Under the pieces are notes generated by a model that saw nothing but the letters and a program-made list of their open reading frames with translations, searched no databases and was not told where the DNA came from. Positions 8,018 through 15,818 of a stretch of DNA of 32,621 nucleotides are shown here, piece after piece. Where the stretch lies: assembly GCA_031179165.1 (NCBI GenBank), contig JAPSIC010000018.1, positions 1-32,621 of the forward strand. Direction: 5' to 3'. A program made the translations under genes and the position numbers. The DNA comes from Brevibacterium sp. GTDB taxonomy: Bacteria > Actinomycetota > Actinomycetes > Actinomycetales > Brevibacteriaceae. Numbering within the stretch: position 1 is the first letter of the stretch; every line of letters begins with the position of its first letter.

Positions 8018-8045
8018 GAGGATCCGGAGGACCTGGAGGATCCTC
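8018..8045. terminator. hairpin between convergent pepN and nlpC/P60 genes
   Basis: GAGGATCC and GGATCCTC form an 8-bp stem with a 12-nt loop, one base before the nlpC/P60 stop codon. The gap 7922-8046 separates convergent genes, so this could serve as a weak bidirectional terminator. There is no T-tract. GTCAGAGGATCCGG occurs at 8014-8027 and again at 8046-8059, where it includes the nlpC/P60 stop codon. Confidence 0.4.
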
Positions 8046-8046
8046 G

Positions 8047-9153
8047 TCAGAGGATCCGGCGGGCTCCGGAGAACTCGTCGCCCTTGTCCCAGGACTTCCA
8101 GTCGACGACCGAGACGTCCTTCGAGGCGTTGGGCGCGTGGATCATCTTCCCGTCGCCGATGTACATGCCGACGTGGTGGACCTTTCCGCTGCTCGTCGAG
8201 AAGAACAGCAGATCGCCGGGTTCGAGGTCCTTCTGCGAGACCTTCGTCCCGACCTTCGCCTGGTCCCCCGAATCCCGCGGGATGTCAATGCCGTGGGCGC
8301 GGTAGATGCTGTAGGTGAAGCCGGAGCAGTCGAAGCCGTATGGGGACACGCCGGCCCACAGGTAGCGCAGGCCCTCGAACTGCTCGGCCGTCCTGACGAG
8401 GTCCTCGCCCTTCGGCTTCGCCGGGTCCTGGTCGATGTCGTAGACGTCGATGTGCTCGGCGTCGACCCATGCTGCTCCTCCGCCGGGCAGGGCCACGCGC
8501 ACGTCCTCGACGTCCTGGGCGATGACGGGGAGTTCGACGTTGAAGGTGAGTTCGGCACCGGCGTCCTTGGTGAACTCGACGCCTTCGAGCTCGCTCTTGG
8601 GTTCGGTGACGACGGCTCGGGGCTGCTCGTCCTGGAGCTGGCCGAAGCGATCGTTCTCGACCAGCTGCTTCGTCGGCAGCCACCCGGGGTAGCCCTGCTT
8701 GTCCTTCGGCGTGGACTGGTCCCTCACGCTCACGCGTGCCCAGTCGCCGTCGACCTCATGGACGCTGACCTCCGAGCCATAGGGCGCCTGCGTCTCCATC
8801 TTCCCGGTCAGGCCTCGACGCACCTCGGTCTCCGACAGGTTCTCGTTCCAGGCATCGAGGTCGACGGGGTGTCCCAGTGCCGGCTCGTCCGCTTTGCGGG
8901 GTGCATCGGGTTCGGTCCACAGCGTGGCGACGGTGACATCGATGTAGGCGGTCTCGCCCTTCTCGATCGTCCCATCCGTGATCGCTTCGAGCTCTTGACC
9001 GGGAACGACCGCAGCTCCCAGGTCGGCTGCGGCGGGCACATCGACGGTGGAGGCGTCAGCGGCCGAGGTCAGATTGCCTGAGATCGCTGGAGCACCTGCG
9101 CCGAATACCAATCCGAGCCCAAGTGCCGTCGAAACAGCAGTTCTGGTACGCAT
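8047..9153 (-). CDS. secreted NlpC/P60 peptidoglycan hydrolase
   Basis: This exported C40-family cysteine peptidase probably cuts peptide stems in peptidoglycan. The N-terminus MRTRTAVSTALGLGLVFGAG is a signal peptide, with likely cleavage near ASTVDVPAA. The middle (about 65-250) has SH3-like features (DVTVATLWTEP, SVHEVDGDWARVSV, GYPGWLPTKQLV), suggesting wall-binding domains. The catalytic domain is at about 255-368 with Cys276 in FDCSGFTYSIY, His327 in HHVGMYIGDG and His339 in MIHAPN. Length is 368 residues. It is preceded by a good promoter and a leader of about 180 nt with four hairpins, so expression may be controlled at the RNA level. Confidence 0.92.
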   Translation of the reverse strand: MRTRTAVSTALGLGLVFGAGAPAISGNLTSAADASTVDVPAAADLGAAVVPGQELEAITDGTIEKGETAYIDVTVATLWTEPDAPRKADEPALGHPVDLDAWNENLSETEVRRGLTGKMETQAPYGSEVSVHEVDGDWARVSVRDQSTPKDKQGYPGWLPTKQLVENDRFGQLQDEQPRAVVTEPKSELEGVEFTKDAGAELTFNVELPVIAQDVEDVRVALPGGGAAWVDAEHIDVYDIDQDPAKPKGEDLVRTAEQFEGLRYLWAGVSPYGFDCSGFTYSIYRAHGIDIPRDSGDQAKVGTKVSQKDLEPGDLLFFSTSSGKVHHVGMYIGDGKMIHAPNASKDVSVVDWKSWDKGDEFSGARRIL

Positions 9154-9335
9154 TATTTCTCTTTCGGTCTGCGGGTGTCACACCCGCGCGGGGGAAGTCT
9201 CCGAAATGACAGCGCCTCCCGGCGCCAACGAGCTGCCGATCAACGGCAGCGACAATGCTCATCCGGCATGCACACCCCGGCCCTCAGAGGACCGGCTCGA
9301 CGAGCACGACCGAGCGCGCATCGAAAGCATGCACA
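9154..9335 (-). promoter_or_regulatory. structured 5' leader of the nlpC/P60 gene, possible cis-regulatory RNA
   Basis: Downstream of the predicted promoter, the leader contains four hairpins in a row. In transcript order they are CCGG.CCT/AGG.CCGG (9295-9277, one G-U pair), GCTGCCG/CGGCAGC (9250-9232, 5-nt loop), GCGCC/GGCGC (9225-9212, 4-nt loop) and GCGGGTG/CACCCGC (9187-9171, 3-nt loop). The last ends about 17 nt before the ATG, next to a purine-rich AAAGAGAA. Actinobacterial wall hydrolase genes are often controlled by c-di-AMP riboswitches, but I could not match that consensus here. The function is an inference. Confidence 0.45.
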
Positions 9336-9341
9336 GTGCTG

Positions 9342-9369
9342 ATTGTACTGCCCCCGCCCAAACGGGCAA
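9342..9369 (-). promoter_or_regulatory. sigma-70-type promoter of the nlpC/P60 gene
   Basis: On the minus strand TTGCCC (9369-9364) is separated by 16 bp from TACAAT (9347-9342). Transcription would begin near 9335. This is one of the clearest promoters in the window. Confidence 0.65.
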
Positions 9370-9424
9370 GGGAGTCTGCACTGCGGAGCGGGCGCCGAGA
9401 TGCTCGGGCGGGGGCTGCGATGCT

Positions 9425-9448
9425 CGTCGAGGGCCTTGTCGCTCGACG
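9425..9448 (-). terminator. hairpin downstream of the LLM gene
   Basis: CGTCGAG and CTCGACG form a perfect 7-bp stem with a 10-nt loop, 46 bp after the LLM stop codon. A second stem, CACGAC/GTCGTG (9460-9476), precedes it. There is no T-tract. They could end the seven-gene operon before the nlpC/P60 promoter. Confidence 0.4.
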
Positions 9449-9493
9449 GGGCCTTGTCGCACGACCGGTCGTCGTGTCGGCACCCGCTTCCCG

Positions 9494-10567
9494 TCAGCGC
9501 AGGAGCTCGGAGGCGAGGAGTTCGAGCGTCTGGATGCGGGCCGCGTCCGCGCGCAGGTCCTCGTCCTCCGTCGATCCGGTGACGGGCTGGATCATGATCT
9601 CGTCGACCTCGAACCGGTCGGCCAGCTCCTGCAGCTGCGCCGCCGCGGTCTTCGGGTCACCGATGATCCAGTTCGTCGACAGCTCCTCGGCGACCATCCG
9701 CTCCTGGTCGGTCATGACCGATCGGACGTCGTCACCAACGAGGCGCAGCGGCCCCATCGGCCCGCCGGTGCGCAGCCGGGCCATCTGCAGGAGGAACGGT
9801 TCGGACCGCAGGCGCGCCTCCTCGTCGGTCGGCGCGACCACGGCGTTGGCGGTGACGAAGGTGCGCGGTTCGGCCCCGTATGCGCCCTGGGAGAAGTTGT
9901 CGCGGTAGATCTTCATGGCCGTCGTCGCGCCGGCGGCGAAGTGGTTGGCGAAGACATAGGGCATCCCGAGTTCGGCTGCCAGTCGGGCCGAGTATCCCGA
10001 GGACCCGAGGAGCCATGGCAGCGGCTGGGTTCCGGGCACGGGGGCCGGGGTCGCGCGCAGGACGTGCTCGCGTCCGCCGTGCAGCGGGATGCGCACGCCC
10101 TCGGGCGTCATCAGGCTCAGGGTGTCGATGACGTGCTGCGGGAACTGCTCGACGGGATCGATGGTCTTCCCCTCCCGGTCGACCATCCGTCCCTCGCCGA
10201 GGTGCCCCCTCATCGCCGCCGAGGTGATCGGATCCGTGCCGGGTGCCCGTCCGATCCCGAGATCCACACGGTCACCGTAGACCGCCGAGAGCAGCGCGAA
10301 GAGCTCGGCCACGGCCAGCGGCGCGTGGTTGGGGAGCATGACCCCGCCGGAACCGAGCCGGATCCGCTCGGTGCCCTGACCGAGGTGCATGAGCTCGGCG
10401 CCCGGCATGGTCGAGGCGACGGACGGCATGTTGTGGTGTTCGGCAACCCAGTAGCGGGTGAATTCGAGCCGGTCGGCGGCCCGGACCAGCTCATGCGAGG
10501 ACGCGAGTGCATCGGCAGTGCTCTGTCCGACACGGACCGGCACGAGATCAAGAAGAGAAAGTTCCAT
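9494..10567 (-). CDS. LLM class flavin-dependent oxidoreductase (bacterial luciferase-like)
   Basis: This single-component-type luciferase-like flavin oxidoreductase of 357 residues belongs to a TIM-barrel family that uses reduced FMN and oxygen, or F420, on varied substrates. Family marks are MELSLLDLVPVRVG at the first strand, YWVAEHHNMPSVAS, LGSGGVMLPNHAPLAVAE, VDLGIGRAPGTDP and the late WIIGDPKTAAAQLQEL segment. The ATG at 10567 has TGAGGAC just upstream. It starts 27 bp after the FAH gene on the same strand, so it is probably the last gene of the ring-cleavage operon. Its partner reductase is not in the window. The substrate is unknown; membership in the pathway is inferred from position only. 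Confidence 0.85.
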   Translation of the reverse strand: MELSLLDLVPVRVGQSTADALASSHELVRAADRLEFTRYWVAEHHNMPSVASTMPGAELMHLGQGTERIRLGSGGVMLPNHAPLAVAELFALLSAVYGDRVDLGIGRAPGTDPITSAAMRGHLGEGRMVDREGKTIDPVEQFPQHVIDTLSLMTPEGVRIPLHGGREHVLRATPAPVPGTQPLPWLLGSSGYSARLAAELGMPYVFANHFAAGATTAMKIYRDNFSQGAYGAEPRTFVTANAVVAPTDEEARLRSEPFLLQMARLRTGGPMGPLRLVGDDVRSVMTDQERMVAEELSTNWIIGDPKTAAAQLQELADRFEVDEIMIQPVTGSTEDEDLRADAARIQTLELLASELLR

Positions 10568-10594
10568 GTCCTCAAAACAGCCGCCTGACCAGGA

Positions 10595-11617
10595 TCATTC
10601 CTTGACCTTGGTCACGTCGCGGTCGTGCCGATTCCGCTCACGGCTGCGGGACCGGGCCCTGGGCAGCGCAGGCGCGGGCACTCGCCGGCCGACGACGTTG
10701 ACGATCTCGCCGATCCCCTCGATCGACATCCGCACCTCATCGCCGGGCTCCAGCGGCGGCTCGTCATGACCGAGTCCCCAGAGCTCGCCGAGGCAGCCCC
10801 CATTGCCGACCGTTCCCGAACCGAGCACGTCCCCGGCGACGACGACCGAGTTGCGGGAGGCGTAGGCGACGAGCTCGGGGAAGGTCCATCCCATGTTCGA
10901 GACCAGATCGGCACCAAGCAGCCGCCCGTTGACGCGCACCTCGGCGCGGGCGGCGAGGAAACCGTCGTCGAGACGGGAGTCGAGCTCGTCGGCGGTGACG
11001 ATCCACGGCCCCAATGTGAGCGCGAAGTCCTTGCCCTTGCAGGGCCCCAGGCGGACCTTCATCTCGCGCGCCTGCAGGTCGCGCGCCGACCAGTCGTTCA
11101 TCACGGTGTAACCGAAGATGCTCGCCTCGGCGGCGGCCACGTCGAGGTTCTTCCCCGGCGCACCGCCGATGACGGCTGCGAGTTCGAGCTCGTAGTCGAG
11201 GCGATGGGTGACCGGCACGTCGATCGTCTCGCCGGTGCCGCGCACCGTCAGCGGATTCGTGAAGTAGAAGGTCGGAGCCTCGTACCACTCGTCGGCGACG
11301 TGGCTCTTCCCTTCGACCCCCGCGCTGACTCCTTCGACGTGCTCTTCGAAGGCGACGAAGTCGCGCACCGTGCTCGGTACGACCGGCGACAGCAGCCGCA
11401 CCTCGGCGAGCGGGGTGGGGGTGACCTGTCCCGATGAGACGAGCGCGCGGCACTGCTCGTGCAGGTCAGCGGCGGTGCCGAGTCCCGACCGGAGCACATC
11501 GGACACCCGCAGCCCCTCGGGAAAGGGAATGACCCCCTCGGCGAGGACGAAGCCCTCGGCGATCCCGGGCTCGGTCGTCAGCTCATCGCTCGCGGCGATC
11601 CATCTCGCCAGCCTCAT
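10595..11617 (-). CDS. fumarylacetoacetate hydrolase family protein (first of two)
   Basis: This 340-residue protein of the FAH superfamily has members that hydrolyse, hydrate or decarboxylate 2-oxo acids from ring cleavage, using a divalent metal. The metal-site motifs are visible: LDYELELAAVIGG (two Glu) and GYTVMNDWSARDLQ (Asp), with KGKDFALTLGPWIVT and GDVLGSGTVGNGG further on. The layout resembles fumarylacetoacetase-type rather than short FAHD1-type members, because about 100 residues precede the core. The tail is very basic (RARSRSRERNRHDRD), which is unusual. The start overlaps the amidohydrolase stop codon as ATGA. In this operon it probably acts on a ring-opened acid. Confidence 0.88.
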   Translation of the reverse strand: MRLARWIAASDELTTEPGIAEGFVLAEGVIPFPEGLRVSDVLRSGLGTAADLHEQCRALVSSGQVTPTPLAEVRLLSPVVPSTVRDFVAFEEHVEGVSAGVEGKSHVADEWYEAPTFYFTNPLTVRGTGETIDVPVTHRLDYELELAAVIGGAPGKNLDVAAAEASIFGYTVMNDWSARDLQAREMKVRLGPCKGKDFALTLGPWIVTADELDSRLDDGFLAARAEVRVNGRLLGADLVSNMGWTFPELVAYASRNSVVVAGDVLGSGTVGNGGCLGELWGLGHDEPPLEPGDEVRMSIEGIGEIVNVVGRRVPAPALPRARSRSRERNRHDRDVTKVKE

Positions 11618-12621
11618 ACCTCTGCCCTTTCCCTGAGCATCACCTCGGCGCTGCCGCCGAGGATCTTCTGCGTCACGTCATCCGAGAATCCCGCGGCGCG
11701 GACGAAGGCCACCGGGTCCTCGAGTCCCATGTCGAAGGGAAAATCGCTGCCGAGCACCACGCGGCCGGCGCCCGCGACCTCGACCAGGTGCCGCAGTCCA
11801 CCGTGGTCGTGGACGACCGTGTCGAACCAGAGCCGACGCAGGTAGGTCGAGGGCGGATGCTCGCACCGCTGCGCCTCGGGCCGGACCCGCCATGCCCGGT
11901 CGCTGCGGCCGATCGCGGTCGGCAGATAGCCTCCGCCGTGTGCGGCGACGATCCTGAGCTCCGGATGCCGGTCGAGAACTCCGGCGAAGATCAGGTGCGA
12001 CAGGGCGACGGCGTTCTCGACCGGTTGGCCCACCGTGTTCGAGAGGTAGAACCGGTCGAGGCGTTCGTCGAGCGAGCATCCGAAGGGGTGGATGAACACC
12101 ACGGTGCGCAGCTCGGCGGCTCGCGCCCAGAACGGTTCGAGCCTCTCGTCCGAGAGCTCCACGTCGCCGGCGAACGAGGAGATCTCGACCCCGGCCAGAC
12201 CGCGGCCGAGCACCGCGTCGTCGAGGTATTCGACGAGCCGTCCCGGGTGCTGCAGGGGAACGAGTCCCAAGCCGACGAGACGGTCCGGCGCCTGCGCCAC
12301 GTGCTCGGCGATGAGGCGGTTCGCCTCGCCTGCGATCCACGCGGCGAGGCCCTCGGGCGCCCACGGATAGAAGTGGTTCGGGGACGCGCTCACCCATTGC
12401 CGGTCGACTCCCTGAGCGTCCATCACGGCGAGACGCTCACAGACCTGCGTCAGCCTCGGGATTCGCGCCCCCACCATGCGACCGGAGATCTCCTGGCTCT
12501 CTGCACCGTTTCGTCGGTCGTCGAGAGCGGCGGCGTCCGCGAGGAGATCCGGGGCCCTGCGCTCCACCTCGGCGTGGAGGCCGGGCAGCAGCACGTGCGC
12601 ATGGACGTCGGTGACGGTCAT
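11614..12621 (-). CDS. ACMSD-like amidohydrolase / decarboxylase family protein
   Basis: This metal-dependent amidohydrolase of 335 residues is in the branch with aminocarboxymuconate-semialdehyde decarboxylase, aromatic acid decarboxylases and oxalomesaconate hydratase. The metal motif HAH at residues 7-9 (TDVHAHVLLPG), the His in VVFIHPFGCS, the His in RIVAAHGGGYLP and the Asp in VLGSDFPFDMG are all in the right order. It probably decarboxylates or hydrates a pathway intermediate. I chose ATG 12621 because it overlaps the FAD-monooxygenase stop as ATGA and puts the HxH motif at the N-terminus; the ORF track start is 26 codons too early. Its stop overlaps the next gene's ATG as well, so it is tightly coupled on both sides. 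Confidence 0.87.
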   Translation of the reverse strand: MTVTDVHAHVLLPGLHAEVERRAPDLLADAAALDDRRNGAESQEISGRMVGARIPRLTQVCERLAVMDAQGVDRQWVSASPNHFYPWAPEGLAAWIAGEANRLIAEHVAQAPDRLVGLGLVPLQHPGRLVEYLDDAVLGRGLAGVEISSFAGDVELSDERLEPFWARAAELRTVVFIHPFGCSLDERLDRFYLSNTVGQPVENAVALSHLIFAGVLDRHPELRIVAAHGGGYLPTAIGRSDRAWRVRPEAQRCEHPPSTYLRRLWFDTVVHDHGGLRHLVEVAGAGRVVLGSDFPFDMGLEDPVAFVRAAGFSDDVTQKILGGSAEVMLRERAEV

Positions 12622-13751
12622 GCCGGCTCCGCCATCCGCTCCGCGATGCCGTGGATCAGTCCCCCGGCGTCGGCGTCCCTGTCCCCGTCGATCTGCCACT
12701 GCGCGAGCTGCGTCGACGCCTCGACGACAGCGGTCGCACGGGGCAGCCGCCGGTCATGGAACGAATCCCACAGGCCTTGGTCGACGACGTCGCGCTCGAG
12801 CAGCAGCTCGGTGAGGACGAACGCGTCCTCGAGTCCCTGGGCGGCACCCTGCGCGATCGTGGGAGGGCAGCTGTGCGCGGCGTCTCCGATGATCACGACC
12901 CGCCCCCGGTTCCAGGGCGCGTCGACGATGTGGGTGGTGAACCACGTGTAATTGGCATGCGCGCCCGCGGCCAGGTCGGCCCGGATCGACTCCCAGGGTC
13001 CGCCGTAGGCGCGCGACTCCTCGAGCATGATGCGGGTGGCCTCGGCATCGGTGATGCCGGTTCGGTCCTGCGCCTCCTCCACGAGGAAGGCGTACATCGT
13101 GTCGTCGCCGGTGGGAGTGTAGCCGGCGATGTAGACGGGTCCGCCGTAGTAGAGCTCGGTGCGTCCGACCTCAGCCGGGCGGGAGACGAAGGTGCGCCAG
13201 ATGCCCATGCCGTTGGGGCGGGGGCCCGCCTCGATTCCGATCAGCGTGCGCACCGTGGAGTTGAGTCCGTCGGCGCCGATGACGAGGTCGTAGGCTCCGG
13301 CCGATGCGCCACCGACGATCACCTCGACGGCGTCCCCGTGCGGGGACAGGGCGGTGATCTCAGAACCGAAGTGCACCTTGGCACCTGAGCGCTGGGCATG
13401 GTCGAAGAGGATCTTCGCGAGCGCCGGACGGGGCATGCCCATGGCTGCGGGATAGCCGGGTCCGCCGGTCTTCACGTCGGGCAGGGCCGCGACCACGGGG
13501 GCGTCGGGGCCGGGTGCTCGCAGGGTGAGGCCCTCGAAAGGGAACCCGGCGGCACGCACCTCCTCCCACACCCCGAGCCGGTCGAACACCCGCAGGGCGT
13601 TGCCCTGGAGGGAGATGCCCGAGCCGAGTGCACTCAGCTCGGGACTCGAGTCGAAGATGTCGACGCGCACTCCGGCCTTGGCGAGTTGGATCCCCGCCGC
13701 GAGTCCGGCGAAGCCGGCCCCCGCGACAGCGACTGTGCTGACTGCGGTCAT
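12618..13751 (-). CDS. FAD-dependent aromatic monooxygenase (PHBH fold)
   Basis: This 377-residue class A flavin monooxygenase probably hydroxylates an aromatic ring using NAD(P)H and oxygen. It has the N-terminal dinucleotide fold VAGAGFAGLAAG with a terminal acidic residue (VDIFDS), the DG motif (DLVIGADGLNSTVR) and the GD motif (VVIIGDAAHSCPPTIAQGAAQGLEDA). The fold is that of salicylate- and 6-hydroxynicotinate-type hydroxylases. The ATG at 13751 follows AGAGAGG. The 18 bases just upstream of it are identical to those upstream of the LigM-like gene at 22912. It lies after a 55-nt gap downstream of the cyclase gene and likely prepares the ring for the dioxygenase. The ring position attacked is unknown. 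Confidence 0.9.
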   Translation of the reverse strand: MTAVSTVAVAGAGFAGLAAGIQLAKAGVRVDIFDSSPELSALGSGISLQGNALRVFDRLGVWEEVRAAGFPFEGLTLRAPGPDAPVVAALPDVKTGGPGYPAAMGMPRPALAKILFDHAQRSGAKVHFGSEITALSPHGDAVEVIVGGASAGAYDLVIGADGLNSTVRTLIGIEAGPRPNGMGIWRTFVSRPAEVGRTELYYGGPVYIAGYTPTGDDTMYAFLVEEAQDRTGITDAEATRIMLEESRAYGGPWESIRADLAAGAHANYTWFTTHIVDAPWNRGRVVIIGDAAHSCPPTIAQGAAQGLEDAFVLTELLLERDVVDQGLWDSFHDRRLPRATAVVEASTQLAQWQIDGDRDADAGGLIHGIAERMAEPA

Positions 13752-13806
13752 GATGGTGAGAACCTCTCTGGTCGTGGCTGCTCGGTGGCGAAGTCCTGCT
13801 CGGCGG

Positions 13807-14805
13807 TCAGAGCAGGGCGACGGGGTTGATCGGGGACCCGACCGCCCCGGTGATGGGCAGCGGCGGTGCCGCCAGCAGGAAGTCGTAGCGGCCGAGCTCG
13901 GCGCAGACGATGCCCAGCTCGTCGAGATCCCACATCTCTCCGATCGTCAGCCCCAAGTTCGGGATCGCGATCTGATGCAGGGGCTGGAACGAGGGCACGT
14001 CGAATTCGTTGGGCCTGACTTCGAAACCCCAGGTGTCGGTCGCGACCGCGGCGATCTCGGTGCGGTGCAGCCACCCGGCGGTGGTGATGGACAGCCCCGG
14101 AGAGGCCCCTCCCGCATAGTCGTTCCACCCTTCGCGGCGGGCCCGGGCCAGTCGCCCGGTGCGGACGAGGACGATGTCTCCCCGCTCGACTCGTGAGGTC
14201 TCACCCTGAGCGGCGATCGTGGCTTCGAGGTCGGCAACCGTGATCGCGCAGCCGTCGTCGAGCTCGCCGGTATCGGGACGCAGGTGCCGGGCGACGTCGA
14301 GCAGCACTCCGCGGGACACGATCCGATCCCGGGCGTGCTCGATGCCGGTCACCTGATCGCCGTCGCTCGTCACCACCTCCCCGGCTCGGCGTCCGTTCCA
14401 GGCCCGGCCGTGATCGAATATGTGGCCGAGCCCGTCCCACTGGGTCGAGCACTGCAGCGGCATGGTGATGTAGTCATCGGCCCCGCCGATGCCGTGCGGG
14501 AAGCCCTGACTGCCGCGCTCGGCGTCGGTGCCGGTGTCGGTCATCGTGTGCACGGGATTGATGCGGCGACGCCAGCCCTTCTGCGGACCGTCGGTGTCGA
14601 AGGACTGTGCCAGGGACACGACTCGCCCCTCGGTGACGAGCCCGGCGGCGGCGATTCGCTTGGCCGCGTCGATGAAGTTCAGCGTTCCGAGGGTGTCCGC
14701 CTCACCCCACCGCCCCCAGTTCCGGAAGGCCTCTGCGCGGACGGCGATCTCGCCCTCGGGATCCTGGCGATCGATGTCGACCGCGTTCTCACTCGGCAGG
14801 CTCAT
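13807..14805 (-). CDS. cyclase-family metal-dependent hydrolase
   Basis: This 332-residue member of the cyclase family (Pfam Cyclase, related to kynurenine formamidase and isatin hydrolase) hydrolyses an amide, lactam or ester with a metal. The usual HxGTHxDxPxH metal motif is replaced by QCSTQWDGLGHI: the Asp and last His remain, while the first two His positions are Gln. The rest fits: GDIVLVRTGRLARA, GLSITTAGWLH and a late PSFQPLHQIAIPNLGLTIGEMWDLDEL. A divergent subfamily with STQWD appears to exist, so this may be a real variant rather than a dead enzyme. The ATG at 14805 overlaps the FAH stop as ATGA. A lactone or amide intermediate is a plausible substrate. Confidence 0.85.
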   Translation of the reverse strand: MSLPSENAVDIDRQDPEGEIAVRAEAFRNWGRWGEADTLGTLNFIDAAKRIAAAGLVTEGRVVSLAQSFDTDGPQKGWRRRINPVHTMTDTGTDAERGSQGFPHGIGGADDYITMPLQCSTQWDGLGHIFDHGRAWNGRRAGEVVTSDGDQVTGIEHARDRIVSRGVLLDVARHLRPDTGELDDGCAITVADLEATIAAQGETSRVERGDIVLVRTGRLARARREGWNDYAGGASPGLSITTAGWLHRTEIAAVATDTWGFEVRPNEFDVPSFQPLHQIAIPNLGLTIGEMWDLDELGIVCAELGRYDFLLAAPPLPITGAVGSPINPVALL

Positions 14806-15776
14806 GAGAGGCTCCCCGTCGTCTCGGCCATGCAGCGCACGGTCTGGGTGCCGAGGCCGGCGATCGTTCCGGTCATGACATCGCCGTCGCGCAGGAAGCG
14901 CTTCCAGTGCTGTCCGTTGCCCGCCGGACTGCCGGTGAGCACGAGGTCGCCGGGCAGCAGCGGCAGCGTCTGGGAGGCGGCGGAGACGATGGCGGCGACG
15001 TCGAAGATGAGCTCCGCTGTCGTCGCATCCTGCATCACCTCGCCGTTGAGCTCGAGGCGAACGTTGAGATCGCTCGGGTCGACGAAGGGCGCGGGGACGA
15101 GGAACGGGCCGGTCGGGAGGAATCCGGGGGAATTCTTCGCCCGGAACCAGTCAGCGCCGATGTCGCCGACGTCTCCGGGGAACACCAGATCCCTCGTCGT
15201 GATGTCATTGACGATCGTGTAGCCCGCGACGTGGTCGAGCGCATCGTCGGCGTCGACCCTGAAGGCTTCGCGCCCGATCACGGCCGCGAGCTCGAGCTCC
15301 CAGTCGTGGACGTCGCTCGCCGCCGGCAGGACCAGGGGCTCGTCGTCGCCGACGACGCACTGCGGAAGCCCGATGAAGACGAAGGGACGACCGCTGTCGG
15401 CACGGTTATCCATGATCCTCTCCGCCTCGGCCCGGATCTCCTCGGGTGAGCGGTCATCGGCTCGGGCGGTGAGACCGCCCATGATCAGCTGCACCACATG
15501 GCTGCGGTAGTTGGCGCCGGCCTGGAGAACCTGCCCGGGCGCGACCGGTGCCACCAGTGTGACCTCGGGCATCGGGGTCCACGGTCCCTCCGCCTCGGCG
15601 AGCCGCGCCAACCGGTCCCAGTCGGGCTCGGCCAGGAAGTCGTTGAGCCCGGCCGCGCCCAAGTCCTCGTCGTCGAGCGGGCGGATCCGAGCGCCGACGA
15701 CGAGGCCGAGTCGAACGTCCTCACCCTGCCGATACCGTGCCAGCGCGTAAGGGGCGGTGGGAAGTGGGGTGGTCAT
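14802..15776 (-). CDS. fumarylacetoacetate hydrolase family protein (second of two)
   Basis: This is a second FAH-superfamily enzyme of 324 residues, clearly different in sequence from the one at 10595. Metal ligands lie in VHDWELELAAVIG and GYTIVNDITTRDL, and the end carries LLPGDLVLTGSPAGNG, the typical FAH C-terminal motif. An insert with LIMGGLTARADDRSPEEIRAE follows the N-terminal domain. The likely role is hydrolysis, hydration or decarboxylation of a 2-hydroxymuconate-type acid. Two FAH proteins in one operon suggest two successive steps, as in homoprotocatechuate-like routes. It follows the dioxygenase by 42 nt and overlaps the cyclase start by 4 nt. Confidence 0.88.
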   Translation of the reverse strand: MTTPLPTAPYALARYRQGEDVRLGLVVGARIRPLDDEDLGAAGLNDFLAEPDWDRLARLAEAEGPWTPMPEVTLVAPVAPGQVLQAGANYRSHVVQLIMGGLTARADDRSPEEIRAEAERIMDNRADSGRPFVFIGLPQCVVGDDEPLVLPAASDVHDWELELAAVIGREAFRVDADDALDHVAGYTIVNDITTRDLVFPGDVGDIGADWFRAKNSPGFLPTGPFLVPAPFVDPSDLNVRLELNGEVMQDATTAELIFDVAAIVSAASQTLPLLPGDLVLTGSPAGNGQHWKRFLRDGDVMTGTIAGLGTQTVRCMAETTGSLS

Positions 15777-15818
15777 GATTCCTCCATGGTGGCGATTGCG
15801 GTTCTGCCTGCGACTGCT

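Noticed and set aside
7447-9081. 544-residue plus-strand ORF
   Set aside because: It overlaps the end of pepN and almost all of the nlpC/P60 gene, both of which have complete catalytic motifs.
9154-9335. c-di-AMP (ydaO-type) riboswitch
   Set aside because: Context and length fit, and a CAGCTCGTTGGCG stretch is faintly similar, but the conserved core segments I remember are not present. I kept it only as an unassigned structured leader.
11788-12951. 387-residue plus-strand ORF opposite the amidohydrolase
   Set aside because: The minus strand shows all metal-binding motifs of an amidohydrolase and a coupled operon layout, so the plus-strand ORF is a shadow.
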